Part shown: one piece after another, positions 1-6,179 of the stretch | How the letters are laid out: the number at the start of each line of letters is the position of its first letter | Position numbering within the stretch: position 1 is the stretch's first letter | Origin: an uncultured Ellagibacter sp. | GTDB lineage: Bacteria > Actinomycetota > Coriobacteriia > Coriobacteriales > Eggerthellaceae | Direction of reading: 5' to 3' | DNA: 24,068 nucleotides | NCBI RefSeq assembly: GCF_934636505.1 | Contig: NZ_CAKUAL010000030.1 | Location: 1 to 24,068 of the forward strand | Translations under genes and position numbers: made by a program | Notes under the pieces: model-generated | Database searches by the model: none | Told to the model about the DNA's origin: nothing | Seen by the model: only the letters and a program-made list of their open reading frames with translations

Positions 1-10
1 GGGAGGTTCG

Positions 11-58
11 ATGGTGCCTGGTGAGCCAGCTTGAAGATAATGGCTCGCCAGGCTCCAT
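11..58 (+). repeat. 18-bp hairpin (inverted repeat)
   Basis: Arms 11-28 and 41-58 pair over 18 positions with one T-T mismatch (15/54) and one G-T wobble (22/47), around a 12-nt loop. There is no T-tract after it, so it is not an obvious terminator. It reads more like an RNA structural element. Confidence 0.7.
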
Positions 59-71
59 CTTGGAGAAAGAA

Positions 72-108
72 TTGGCCCAGGGGAGAGGGGAGCTCCCGCT
101 GGGCCCAA
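72..108 (+). repeat. 14-bp bulged hairpin
   Basis: TTGGCCCAG at 72-80 pairs with CTGGGCCCAA at 99-108, with C104 bulged. An inner GGGAG/CTCCC stem (81-85/93-97) continues it with G98 bulged. The loop is purine-rich (86-92). It lies 13 nt after the 11-58 hairpin. Confidence 0.65.
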
Positions 109-119
109 GGAGGGGATTT

Positions 120-152
120 GCGACGCTTATAGATGCGTCGCTTCTGCTTTTC
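120..152 (+). terminator. Possible intrinsic terminator
   Basis: GCGACGC (120-126) and GCGTCGC (135-141) form a perfect 7-bp stem with an 8-nt loop, followed by a pyrimidine tail rich in T (142-152). It could end a transcript entering from the left or act as an attenuator. The T-tract is interrupted, so this is tentative. Confidence 0.45.
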
Positions 153-170
153 TAGGGGTATGAAAGCAGT

Positions 171-203
171 GCAGTGAGGAAGGAGGGGAGCCTTCTCAGC
201 TGC
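171..203 (+). repeat. Bulged hairpin
   Basis: The segments 171-183 and 191-203 are near-complementary: GCAG, TGAG and AAGG against CCTT, CTCA and CTGC, with single-base bulges, around a short purine loop. This is the fourth hairpin within 200 bases. Confidence 0.5.
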
Positions 204-244
204 TGACGTCATTATATGAAGGGTTGCCAAAAAAAACGCGCTCC

Positions 245-320
245 GGGGCGGAACGGCGCGATATGGGCGGTGAAGTGCGGTAACGTTTCCGCTCACCCCG
301 AAAAGCGCGCCGTTCGCCCC
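245..320. repeat. Long imperfect palindrome, 15-bp outer stem
   Basis: The outer arms are GGGGCGGAACGGCGCG (245-260) and CGCGCCGTTCGCCCC (306-320). They are complementary over 15 bp with one extra G in the left arm. The interior forms further pairs: GGTGA with TCACC, and GCGG with CCGC around a taacgttt loop. The whole 76-nt unit could fold as one branched rod in RNA. It could also be a REP-like intergenic palindrome. Confidence 0.65.
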
Positions 321-359
321 TGGATGAGAATAGTTGCATTCATCTATTATGATGTGTTG

Positions 360-407
360 AGAATAGCGTTGAAGCCGACCACGCCGAGCTTCCGGGGTCG
401 CTATTCT
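360..407. repeat. Nested inverted repeat upstream of the first gene
   Basis: AGAATAGCG (360-368) pairs perfectly with CGCTATTCT (399-407). Inside, GAAGC and GCTTC form a second stem. The left arm is part of a direct repeat, TGAGAATAG, present at 325-333 and 358-366. It may be an operator or a leader structure for the gene that starts at 539. Confidence 0.5.
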
Positions 408-507
408 GGCGTACTTGTTTTCGGGCCTTTCCATCCGCCGGTGCTCCCCACGCTATGCGAGATGTGAGGCGTGGGGTCTCGAGACTCGCCCTTCCGCGTG
501 CATACGC

Positions 508-513
508 TATGAT
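508..513 (+). promoter_or_regulatory. Candidate -10 box for the gene at 539
   Basis: TATGAT lies 25 nt upstream of the chosen ATG, which would put transcription start near 520. No good -35 hexamer is visible at 16-18 bp, so this is a weak call. It supports starting the protein at 539 rather than at the upstream in-frame start at 455. Confidence 0.35.
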
Positions 514-538
514 GGGGGAAACGAGAAAGGATGCCTCC

Positions 539-1606
539 ATGCCCGACATTGCCCTTCGCTTCGACAAAGATATGCTCGTCGTTTCCGCCCCCGTTTCCGC
601 TGCGCTCGCGCGCCAGGGCGTCGACGTCGATCGCGACCTCGAGCTGATGACCGTCCTCGAGCCCGATTCGATTCAGGAAGCGATGCGCCTGGAGTCCATG
701 GCCGGAGCCCAATGTCTTGTGACGAGCACCGCGGGAATCACGCCCGCTCGAATGGCGCAGGTCGGAATGGAGGATCGCGCCTGCGACGTGGCTCGCGCCT
801 CGCTCGAGGTTCTGCGGCCACTGAAACCACAGCACGTCCTTGTTGAAATCGGGCCGTGCGGTTTGCCCCTCGACGCATCGAGCAAAGCGTCGCTCAACGA
901 GAACCGCGACCAGTATGCCCGCGCTGCACGCCTGTTCGAGGGCGAGCAATTCGACGCCTTCTTCTTGAACGGGTTCACCACGGTGAGCGACCTTTTGTGC
1001 GCGCTCATGGGCGTGCGTCAGGTGAGCGACATGCCCGCGTTCGCGTCGGTCGATGTGCTTGCGGACGGCACGCTTGCGAGTGGGCGAGGAACCCTCGAAG
1101 AGGCCTGCGCGATCATGGGCGAGTATGGCGCTTCGGTGGCGGGCTTTTCCACGGCGTGCGGGATCGAAGCTGCCTGCGCGCTCGCGAAGCGCGCCGAAGC
1201 TGCCTGCGACCTGCCAATTCTCGTGCAGCTGGCAGTTGCCGAGCACAAGCCGAAGCAGGGCGGTCCCACGGATGCGAACCCGTACTACTGCCCCGACGCC
1301 GTTGTCGACGCCGCCGCGCGTCTGCGAGCTTCGGGCGTTCAGTTCTTGCGCGCGACCGGCGCCGCCACTCCCGCCTACACAGGAGCACTTGCTGCCACGA
1401 CGGCGGGGCTCGATGTCGCGGTGTGCCGCACGGCAGGCGTGTCTGCGGCCGATGCATCCGTTGCCGCTGAGTTGCCTTCAAGTGGGGACGGGCGAGGCGA
1501 AGGGGAGCCCCAGGTGGCATCTGCGACTGACGAGCAGATGAGCGCGCTGGCAGATGCGCTGCGCGAGAAAATCGCCGCGGCCTTCAGCGAGGGTGGGGAG
1601 GCGTAG
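539..1606 (+). CDS. Homocysteine S-methyltransferase-fold protein lacking the Cys-Cys zinc motif
   Basis: The 355-residue product resembles the homocysteine-binding (Hcy) TIM-barrel domain of MetH/BHMT-type S-methyltransferases. It shows the early EPDSIQEAMRLE-like region (about 41-52), LVEIGPCGLP (101-110), a central GFSTACG segment (202-208) where the first zinc cysteine normally sits in an NC motif, and the late segment RATGAATP (271-278) where the family normally has GGCCGTTP. The paired cysteines that bind zinc and activate homocysteine are therefore absent, so classical homocysteine methylation is doubtful. The ATG at 539 is chosen because AAAGGA lies 7 nt upstream; an in-frame start at 455 has no such site. 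No cobalamin-binding or folate domain follows. It is tightly followed by a small gene (5-bp gap). Family membership is fairly secure; the reaction is unknown. Confidence 0.75.
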   Translation: MPDIALRFDKDMLVVSAPVSAALARQGVDVDRDLELMTVLEPDSIQEAMRLESMAGAQCLVTSTAGITPARMAQVGMEDRACDVARASLEVLRPLKPQHVLVEIGPCGLPLDASSKASLNENRDQYARAARLFEGEQFDAFFLNGFTTVSDLLCALMGVRQVSDMPAFASVDVLADGTLASGRGTLEEACAIMGEYGASVAGFSTACGIEAACALAKRAEAACDLPILVQLAVAEHKPKQGGPTDANPYYCPDAVVDAAARLRASGVQFLRATGAATPAYTGALAATTAGLDVAVCRTAGVSAADASVAAELPSSGDGRGEGEPQVASATDEQMSALADALREKIAAAFSEGGEA

Positions 1607-1611
1607 GCGCC

Positions 1612-1908
1612 ATGTCGTCTCGAGAGAAGAGCCCTTATTACGGTGCGCTGCAGCAGGTGGTCGACTCCCTGTTCGCGGATTTGACGGAAGAGGAGCGCAT
1701 TGCCGATATGGCCGGCGTCCCTGGCGCGCGCAAGGTGCGCAGGCTCGATGTGATCCTAGCGGCCGAGGCGGTCGATCTGCCCGATGAGCTTCAAGAAATT
1801 GTGAACCTGCTGCCTCCGAGCACCTTCACGCGCCGTCGTTTGTGCGATCAGCTGAACTCCGCTGTCGGAGGGCATGCCTGGGGACAGAAGTACGGCACCG
1901 TCGAATAA
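1612..1908 (+). CDS. Small conserved-looking protein, function unknown
   Basis: The product has 98 residues and is predicted to be mostly helical and soluble, with many charged residues and no cysteine cluster or membrane segment. I do not recognise the family. A GGGGAGG ribosome-binding site lies at 1595-1601, 10 nt before the ATG and overlapping the end of the preceding gene. Only 5 bp separate the two genes, so they are almost certainly cotranscribed and translationally linked. A C-terminal stretch rich in Arg followed by aromatic and Gly residues is its most distinctive part. The context suggests a partner of the methyltransferase-fold protein, but this is inference. Confidence 0.7.
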   Translation: MSSREKSPYYGALQQVVDSLFADLTEEERIADMAGVPGARKVRRLDVILAAEAVDLPDELQEIVNLLPPSTFTRRRLCDQLNSAVGGHAWGQKYGTVE

Positions 1909-1934
1909 ACGGGGGCGCCGAGAGCGTAGTCGAA

Positions 1935-1976
1935 GCCGCCTTCTGCCCTTCCTGGGTGCGGGGTAGAACCGGCGGC
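1935..1976 (+). repeat. Hairpin between the small gene and the Fe-S gene
   Basis: GCCGCC (1935-1940) plus TTCTGCCC (1941-1948) pair with GGGTAGAA (1961-1968) plus GGCGGC (1971-1976). The stem has 14 bp with one G-T wobble and a CC bulge. A T-rich stretch follows at 1982-1992. It may be a partial terminator, an attenuator or an RNA stability element that lowers expression of the next gene. Confidence 0.55.
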
Positions 1977-2002
1977 AAGGTAAATTGTTTTAGGGGGAGT
2001 TC

Positions 2003-2725
2003 ATGATTCGAGCGGTTATCCATATTGACGAGGACAAATGCACAGGTTGCGGCCTGTGCGCGAACGCGTGCCACGAAGGCGCGATCGGCATCGTCGATGG
2101 CAAGGCGAAGCTTTTGCGCGACGACTTTTGCGATGGCATGGGCGATTGCCTGCCCTCGTGTCCGACGGGTGCCATCACGTTTGTCGAACGCGAGGCGCTT
2201 CCCTACGATGAGGCGGCCGTGGTCGCAGCTCAGGCGGCGAAAGCTCACGCCGTGCATACGGGGCAGGGCGGTTCCGGTGATCTTGGCGGGGGTTGCCCCG
2301 GCTCGCGCGCCCAAATGCTTCACACTCCCGAAAAGACGCAGGCATCCCCCGAAGCCGAGGAGCAAAGCCAGCTTGCCCAATGGCCGTGCCAGATAAAGCT
2401 CATGCCCCTGCAATCTCCTTACTACCAGGGGGCTGACCTGCTCATCGCCGCTGATTGCACGGCGTTTTCCTACGCATCGTTCCACGATCGATACATGCGC
2501 GGTCGGGTCACGATAATCGGCTGCCCCAAACTCGATGCGGTTGACTACACCGAGAAGCTGTCGGCCATCATCGCGATGAACGACATTCGCTCGGTGACCG
2601 TTTGCCGCATGGAGGTTCCCTGTTGCGGCGGGCTGCAGCGTGCCGCGGAGGGCGCTCTCGACGCCAGCGGCAAGAAGCTTCCCTTCGAGGTGGTCACTTT
2701 CTCCGTGCGCGGCGAGGTTCTCTAA
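2003..2725 (+). CDS. Two-cluster ferredoxin-like 4Fe-4S protein
   Basis: The 240-residue product starts with a bacterial ferredoxin domain. C13-x2-C16-x2-C19-x3-C23 would bind one [4Fe-4S] cluster. A second set, C43, C49 and C53 followed by PTGAI, sits in the pattern CDGMGDCLPSCP, which recurs in ferredoxin-like electron carriers of anaerobes. The roughly 120-residue C-terminal part adds further cysteines (CTAF, GCPKLD, VPCCGG), which could bind metal or an extra cluster. Family knowledge suggests electron transfer, but the partner enzyme is unknown. AGGGGGAG about 4-10 nt before the ATG is a strong ribosome-binding site. It lies 94 bp after the small gene and may belong to the same transcript through the intervening hairpin. 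Confidence 0.85.
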   Translation: MIRAVIHIDEDKCTGCGLCANACHEGAIGIVDGKAKLLRDDFCDGMGDCLPSCPTGAITFVEREALPYDEAAVVAAQAAKAHAVHTGQGGSGDLGGGCPGSRAQMLHTPEKTQASPEAEEQSQLAQWPCQIKLMPLQSPYYQGADLLIAADCTAFSYASFHDRYMRGRVTIIGCPKLDAVDYTEKLSAIIAMNDIRSVTVCRMEVPCCGGLQRAAEGALDASGKKLPFEVVTFSVRGEVL

Positions 2726-2930
2726 GGGAACTCGTCAATGGGGAAACCGCAGCCGGCACGTGCTTGAATGATTCCTCCGCACAGTTGAGGATCGGCCTGC
2801 GCCAGTCTTGCATCGGTTGCCGGTCTCGTGCTGATAGCATCTCGCGTACGGCGCCTGCCGCGTGCGAAGCGAGAGCTCCCGTGCAACCCGAACGCCTGAG
2901 TCGGCGCGTGCGCTACCCTCTGCCTGCTTG
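2726..2930. other. Intergenic stretch without recognised gene
   Basis: About 205 bases follow the Fe-S gene before its likely terminator. I find no coding potential of my own choosing and no known RNA gene. A local hairpin near 2840-2875 (CTCGC and CGGC pairing with GCCG and GCGAG) suggests this is a structured 3' untranslated region. Confidence 0.5.
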
Positions 2931-2971
2931 CGCCCCGAGCTTGTTCGTTTCGACGGCTCGGGGCGTTTTTT
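2931..2971 (+). terminator. Strong intrinsic terminator
   Basis: CGCCCCGAGC (2931-2940) and GCTCGGGGCG (2956-2965) form a perfect 10-bp GC-rich stem with a 15-nt loop, directly followed by six T residues (2966-2971). It ends the three-gene unit that starts at 539. Confidence 0.92.
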
Positions 2972-2990
2972 CATTTCGCGTGATGAGGCG

Positions 2991-2999
2991 TGGTATCAT
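2991..2999 (+). promoter_or_regulatory. Extended -10 promoter for the coiled-coil gene
   Basis: TGGTATCAT contains the extended -10 TG motif and a TATCAT hexamer (2994-2999). It begins only 20 bp after the terminator of the previous unit. The -35 region is poor, as is usual for extended -10 promoters. Transcription would start near 3006, which excludes the GTG at 2990 as start codon. Confidence 0.5.
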
Positions 3000-3037
3000 C
3001 TGTGGAAATAGGCGTGCGAAAGATGGAGGTGGGCGCA

Positions 3038-4096
3038 TTGCCGAATTCGCCCTTGTTGATGATGGCGATTTTGATCGTGATGGCGATTGCCGTCGTCGTG
3101 GTGATTGCGATGACGCTCAAGCTTAATCAGGAAGTTCGCAATCTGGCCGAAGATGTGGAAATCGATCGGCAGAATCTCGCCAAGCTTAACCATGAGGTGG
3201 GAAAACGTTTGGGAGCGCCGCGTCCTCGCGGGCAGCAGCGGCCGTCAGGCGCCGGCGTGCCCCCGCAGGGACGGCCTCAGGCTGCTGCTCAGCAGGCGGC
3301 GCGTACTGCGGGCAGCCTGGCCGCGACTCCTGTGCCCGTGAACGCAGAGGTCGTTTCACCCAGCTCTGCAGCGGGTGTGCCGGCCGAGGCCGCCCAAGGA
3401 TACGTTCCCGGAAGCTACCATGTTCCGCTTCGTGGCGCCGAGGGCTCGTCGGCTGCGGCGGTGTCCGCTCGTGAAACGGCTCGGGCGGAGGCGGCGCAAA
3501 GCCCTCGGGCGGCGCAAGCGACGCCACGCCAGTCAACTCTTGCCGAACGTCGGGCCGAGCGGAGAGCTCGTGCGGAGCGTCGCGCCGCCATGGCAGACTG
3601 CACCCCGGCTCGTGCCGAGCGCCGAGCGAACATCGACGTCCCTCGCGGCGAGGAAAAGGGCTCTTGGCCTGGTGAAACTGGGCCGCAATCGCGTGTGCGC
3701 GTTCAAGCAGCCGCAGCGAGAGAAACCTCTCCCCAAGCGTCACGCTCCGCTCGCAATGCAGCCGCTCAAGCATGCGATGCTCAGGGTGTGCCATCGCGGG
3801 CAAGTGGTTCCCGAGAGGTGTCAGCATCCCGTGTTTCGCCTGATGGTTCGCGTGCGGGCGAGGGAGCGCCCGTGAGGGGGCGCCATGGTGCCGAGGCGTC
3901 AAGGGTTGCTCAGCGCCAGCGCGCCGACCGAGAGGCCCAGCGCGCGGCCCTCGAGGCCCAGCGCCTCGTCGAGCAGCAGCGAGCGGCGCGGGCGCAGCGC
4001 GAAGACGAGATCCGCCGTCGCGCCGAACGTCAAGCTGCACGAGCAATGGCAGAAAAAGAGCAAAACCCCCTTGCGCGCAACAAGGAAGTGGAGTAA
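3038..4096 (+). CDS. Membrane-anchored Ala/Arg-rich coiled-coil protein, function unknown
   Basis: I choose the TTG at 3038 because TGGAGGTG (3024-3031) is a near-perfect ribosome-binding site 7 nt away; an in-frame GTG at 2990 lies upstream of the likely transcription start. The product of about 352 residues begins with one hydrophobic helix (roughly residues 6-27), then a charged coiled-coil-like segment. A long low-complexity region follows, rich in Ala, Arg, Gln and Pro, with repeated AERRA-type motifs. A highly charged R/E/A helix forms the last 70 residues. The likely topology is a short N-terminus, one membrane helix and a large cytoplasmic basic tail. I recognise no family. Low-complexity composition means the reading frame rests on the uninterrupted ORF, ribosome-binding site and N-terminal helix. 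Confidence 0.72.
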   Translation: MPNSPLLMMAILIVMAIAVVVVIAMTLKLNQEVRNLAEDVEIDRQNLAKLNHEVGKRLGAPRPRGQQRPSGAGVPPQGRPQAAAQQAARTAGSLAATPVPVNAEVVSPSSAAGVPAEAAQGYVPGSYHVPLRGAEGSSAAAVSARETARAEAAQSPRAAQATPRQSTLAERRAERRARAERRAAMADCTPARAERRANIDVPRGEEKGSWPGETGPQSRVRVQAAAARETSPQASRSARNAAAQACDAQGVPSRASGSREVSASRVSPDGSRAGEGAPVRGRHGAEASRVAQRQRADREAQRAALEAQRLVEQQRAARAQREDEIRRRAERQAARAMAEKEQNPLARNKEVE

Positions 4097-4099
4097 CAT
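4071..4099 (+). promoter_or_regulatory. tRNA-Leu promoter
   Basis: TTGCGC (4071-4076) and TAACAT (4094-4099) are separated by exactly 17 bp. Transcription would start near 4106, about 25 nt before the tRNA. The promoter overlaps the last codons and stop of the preceding gene. Confidence 0.6.
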
Positions 4100-4130
4100 A
4101 ATCAACCGCTTCAATAACTGAGGCAGATGT

Positions 4131-4217
4131 GCGGGCGTGGCGGAATTGGCAGACGCGTACGGTTCAGGTCCGTATGGGGGCAACCCCATGAAGGTTCAAG
4201 TCCTTTCGCCCGCACCA
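4131..4217 (+). tRNA. tRNA-Leu (anticodon CAG)
   Basis: The acceptor arms GCGGGCG (4131-4137) and CGCCCGC (4207-4213) pair perfectly and are followed by A73 and an encoded CCA (4215-4217). The anticodon stem TACGG/CCGTA closes the loop TTCAGGT, giving anticodon CAG at 4165-4167, which reads CUG. The long variable arm (GGGG-CAA-CCCC type) is typical of class II leucine tRNAs. The T-arm is AAGG-TTCAAGT-CCTT. All parts are intact. Confidence 0.96.
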
Positions 4218-4230
4218 TTTTGAATACTCG

Positions 4231-4254
4231 CCAGCCTTTTTCGGCTGGTTTTTT
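4231..4254 (+). terminator. Intrinsic terminator after tRNA-Leu
   Basis: CCAGCC (4231-4236) and GGCTGG (4243-4248) form a 6-bp stem with a pyrimidine loop, followed by six T residues. It lies 13 nt after the tRNA CCA end. Confidence 0.85.
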
Positions 4255-4360
4255 ATTTCCCTTCATTTTACTCAGATATAACGAGCATCCAACAAGGCTT
4301 TGACGTGTATGCGAGAACATGGTTGCATCTGCCGATGATGAATGACGGAAAGCGGACGCC

Positions 4361-5314
4361 ATGCTCGTAGAGAAAAGAAGTGCCGAAACTCGAGAGGTCG
4401 TTGAGGCCGCAGAGCGCTTGCTTGCGGAAAGCGCAGCGCCTCGCAAAGCCGCAAGGAATGTGAAGAGGGCTTGTGAGCCTCTGCATTCCTCATGTGCTGC
4501 TCGCAACGGTCTGGGTGTCCTGGCTCATCGCGCGGCATGCGAAAGCCACGAATCCGCAGCGCCGCTTGTTCGCGTGCGCAAGTTCACCTTGCGTCTCGGC
4601 GCATTCACCTCGTTGGAAGACGTCTCTTTCGATATCGCGAAAGGCAAGGTCACGGCGCTTTGCGGCCCGCGAGGATGCGGTATCGAGGCCATGCTTGACG
4701 CACTGGGAGCCACGCTTCCCGGCGCTCGGACTGTCGACATGGGCGGCTCGATCGAGCTTTGCGGGCATGATGCTTATCGCACGCTCGGTGCTGAGCGCGC
4801 CCGCGAGAAGGTTGCCCGCGTGTTTTTCGGCGGCTCCTTCGAGCTACAGAGCGTTCGCAACGCCATCGCGTTTTCCATTCGCCAGAGAGGTATCCACGAC
4901 AGGGCTGCGATTGCCGCCGAGATCGATCGCGTGCTGCGCTCGCTTGACGCGGAAAGGCGTTTGGGCGATCACCTCGATCGCGCGGTAAGCTCGCTTCCCG
5001 CACTTGAGAGGCGTCTTGTCGCCATCGCCCGTGCGCTTGTGAAGCGTCCCCTCGTACTGCTCGTCTCGGAACCTGCAACGGGACTTGACCAGGTGGATTC
5101 CTTTACAATGAGCCAGGCTTTGCAATCGGTTGCGCGCAAGACGGAATGTGCTGTGGTGCTCGCGACGTCTGACCCGCGCTTTGCAAAGATTTGCGCTGAT
5201 GAAGGCGTCGTCTTCGTGCAAGGCCGCACCGTTGAGGCCGGTCCTCTCCCCAAGCTCAATTCCGCAAGCGCGGATTATCGGACGCGGGCGTTCTTCGAAG
5301 GCCGAATCGCATAA
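4361..5314 (+). CDS. Degenerate PstB-like ABC ATPase (probable pseudo-ATPase)
   Basis: The 317-residue product has the layout of PstB, the phosphate ABC transporter ATPase, after a 65-70 residue N-terminal extension. The resemblance includes the segment after the Q-loop and the ending TRAFFEGRIA, similar to PstB's ITGRFG-type end. Key ATPase residues are lost. The Walker A position reads GPRGCGIE (102-109), with I108 and E109 in place of Lys and Ser/Thr. The Q-loop Gln is F156. The LSGGQ signature is SLPAL (211-215). The Walker B Asp is S236, although E237 remains. The switch His is S270. ATP hydrolysis is therefore very unlikely. The frame is intact and the fold-defining regions are kept, so it does not look like ordinary decay. 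It precedes a PhoB/PhoR-type two-component pair, and no Pst permease is nearby. A sensory or scaffolding role in phosphate signalling is inference. Confidence 0.8.
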   Translation: MLVEKRSAETREVVEAAERLLAESAAPRKAARNVKRACEPLHSSCAARNGLGVLAHRAACESHESAAPLVRVRKFTLRLGAFTSLEDVSFDIAKGKVTALCGPRGCGIEAMLDALGATLPGARTVDMGGSIELCGHDAYRTLGAERAREKVARVFFGGSFELQSVRNAIAFSIRQRGIHDRAAIAAEIDRVLRSLDAERRLGDHLDRAVSSLPALERRLVAIARALVKRPLVLLVSEPATGLDQVDSFTMSQALQSVARKTECAVVLATSDPRFAKICADEGVVFVQGRTVEAGPLPKLNSASADYRTRAFFEGRIA

Positions 5315-5332
5315 TAGCTTCCCTTTCCTCAT

Positions 5333-5370
5333 GCGGGGCGGAGTGTTGGTTCTGCCCCGCTTCCCATCTT
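5333..5370 (+). terminator. Possible terminator after the PstB-like gene
   Basis: GCGGGGC (5333-5339) and GCCCCGC (5354-5360) form a perfect 7-bp stem, followed by a pyrimidine-rich tail ending in TTT. The T-tract is weak, so partial read-through into the response regulator is possible. Confidence 0.5.
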
Positions 5371-5401
5371 TACGCATCCATGACAAAGCTTCGACGCGCG
5401 C

Positions 5402-5430
5402 TTGACGCATTGGCGCGATGATGGATACAC
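5402..5430 (+). promoter_or_regulatory. Candidate promoter of the two-component operon
   Basis: TTGACG (5402-5407) matches the -35 consensus at five of six positions. A weak -10-like sequence (ATACAC, 5425-5430) follows at 17 bp. I did not find a clear tandem PhoB-type box here. Confidence 0.35.
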
Positions 5431-5486
5431 GTTACATAAGCAATGCGGCGCGCGCCGACGCGCAGGCCGTTGGACAGGATGCGTGC

Positions 5487-6179
5487 ATGATTTACTACGT
5501 CGAAGATGACACAAACATTAGAGACCTTACCGTCTATGCCCTCAAGCAGGCGGGATTCGAAGCTGCCGGCTTCACATGCGGCCGCGATTTCTTCAAGGCT
5601 TGCGACGAGAAGGCACCCGATTTGGTGCTGCTCGATATCATGCTCCCCGAAATGGACGGTCTTGAGATTCTCCGCGAGTTACGCAGTTTGCCGTCGACGA
5701 AGAACATCCCTGTTATGATGCTCACAGCGAAAGGCACCGAATTCGACAAGGTGTGCGGGCTCGATGCGGGCGCCGACGATTACCTGGCGAAGCCGTTCGG
5801 CATGATGGAGCTGGTATCTCGCGTAAACGCGCTGCTGCGTCGCGCGCAGGCGCCGGCCGTGAGCGCCGACGACACGCTCGTTAACGGGCCGATCGAGCTG
5901 GTCTCGTCCGCCCATACGGTGAGCGTCGGGGGAACTCCCGTTGCGCTGACGCTCAAGGAGTTTGACCTGCTGCGCGCGCTGATGCGCAGCGAGGGCAGGG
6001 TGCTTTCGCGCGGCAGATTGCTTGAGGACGTGTGGGGAGTGACTTACGTGGGCGAAACGCGCACGGTCGATGTGCATATTCAAACGCTGAGGCAGAAGCT
6101 CAACGCGGCATCGTCGGGTGCCGACGAGCTCATCCGCACCGTTCGCGGCGTCGGGTATACGATGAAGAGCGCATCATGA
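5487..6179 (+). CDS. OmpR/PhoB-family response regulator
   Basis: The 230-residue product has a receiver domain (1-118) with acidic pair D7-D8, phosphoacceptor D50 in LLDIMLPEMDG, the conserved T in MLTAKG and the Lys in YLAKPF. A C-terminal winged-helix DNA-binding domain follows (about 128-228), with LTLKEFDLLRAL, VWGVTYVGETRTVDVHI and VRGVGY motifs. I choose the ATG at 5487, with ACAGGA about 7 nt upstream, because the product then begins directly with the receiver's first strand; the in-frame ATG at 5418 would add 23 unrelated residues. Its stop overlaps the kinase start by ATGA. The PstB-like gene upstream suggests phosphate signalling, but the regulon is not visible here. Confidence 0.93.
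   Translation: MIYYVEDDTNIRDLTVYALKQAGFEAAGFTCGRDFFKACDEKAPDLVLLDIMLPEMDGLEILRELRSLPSTKNIPVMMLTAKGTEFDKVCGLDAGADDYLAKPFGMMELVSRVNALLRRAQAPAVSADDTLVNGPIELVSSAHTVSVGGTPVALTLKEFDLLRALMRSEGRVLSRGRLLEDVWGVTYVGETRTVDVHIQTLRQKLNAASSGADELIRTVRGVGYTMKSAS

Larger units (their letters stand above)
1..538. other. Gene-free, hairpin-rich region upstream of the first gene
   Basis: I see no convincing protein gene here. The one plus-strand ORF (216-467) has no recognisable protein character, and a 281-codon minus-strand ORF starting at 1246 is a shadow of the gene at 539-1606. The stretch holds a dense series of inverted repeats (11-58, 72-108, 120-141, 171-203, 245-320, 360-407), described separately. It may contain a structured non-coding RNA, the end of an upstream transcript, or a long leader of the gene at 539. 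I do not recognise a known riboswitch or RNA family in it. Confidence 0.7.

Noticed and set aside
216..467. Plus-strand ORF of 83 codons in the leader region
   Set aside because: It spans the hairpins, has no ribosome-binding site or protein-like composition, and matches no family I know.
401..1246. Long minus-strand ORF opposite the methyltransferase-fold gene
   Set aside because: It mirrors the real gene on the other strand; long antisense ORFs are expected in high-GC DNA.
1955..1976. T-box-like GGGTAGAACCGGCGG sequence
   Set aside because: It departs from the T-box consensus, no specifier stem precedes it, and the downstream gene is not an aminoacyl-tRNA synthetase or amino-acid gene. 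The bases are explained by the hairpin arm.
4131..4217. tRNA-Leu as an integration site
   Set aside because: No integrase, flanking direct repeat of the tRNA 3' end or cargo region is visible downstream.
5402..5486. Pho box upstream of the response regulator
   Set aside because: I could not find the tandem 7-bp CTGTCAT-like repeats with 4-bp spacing.
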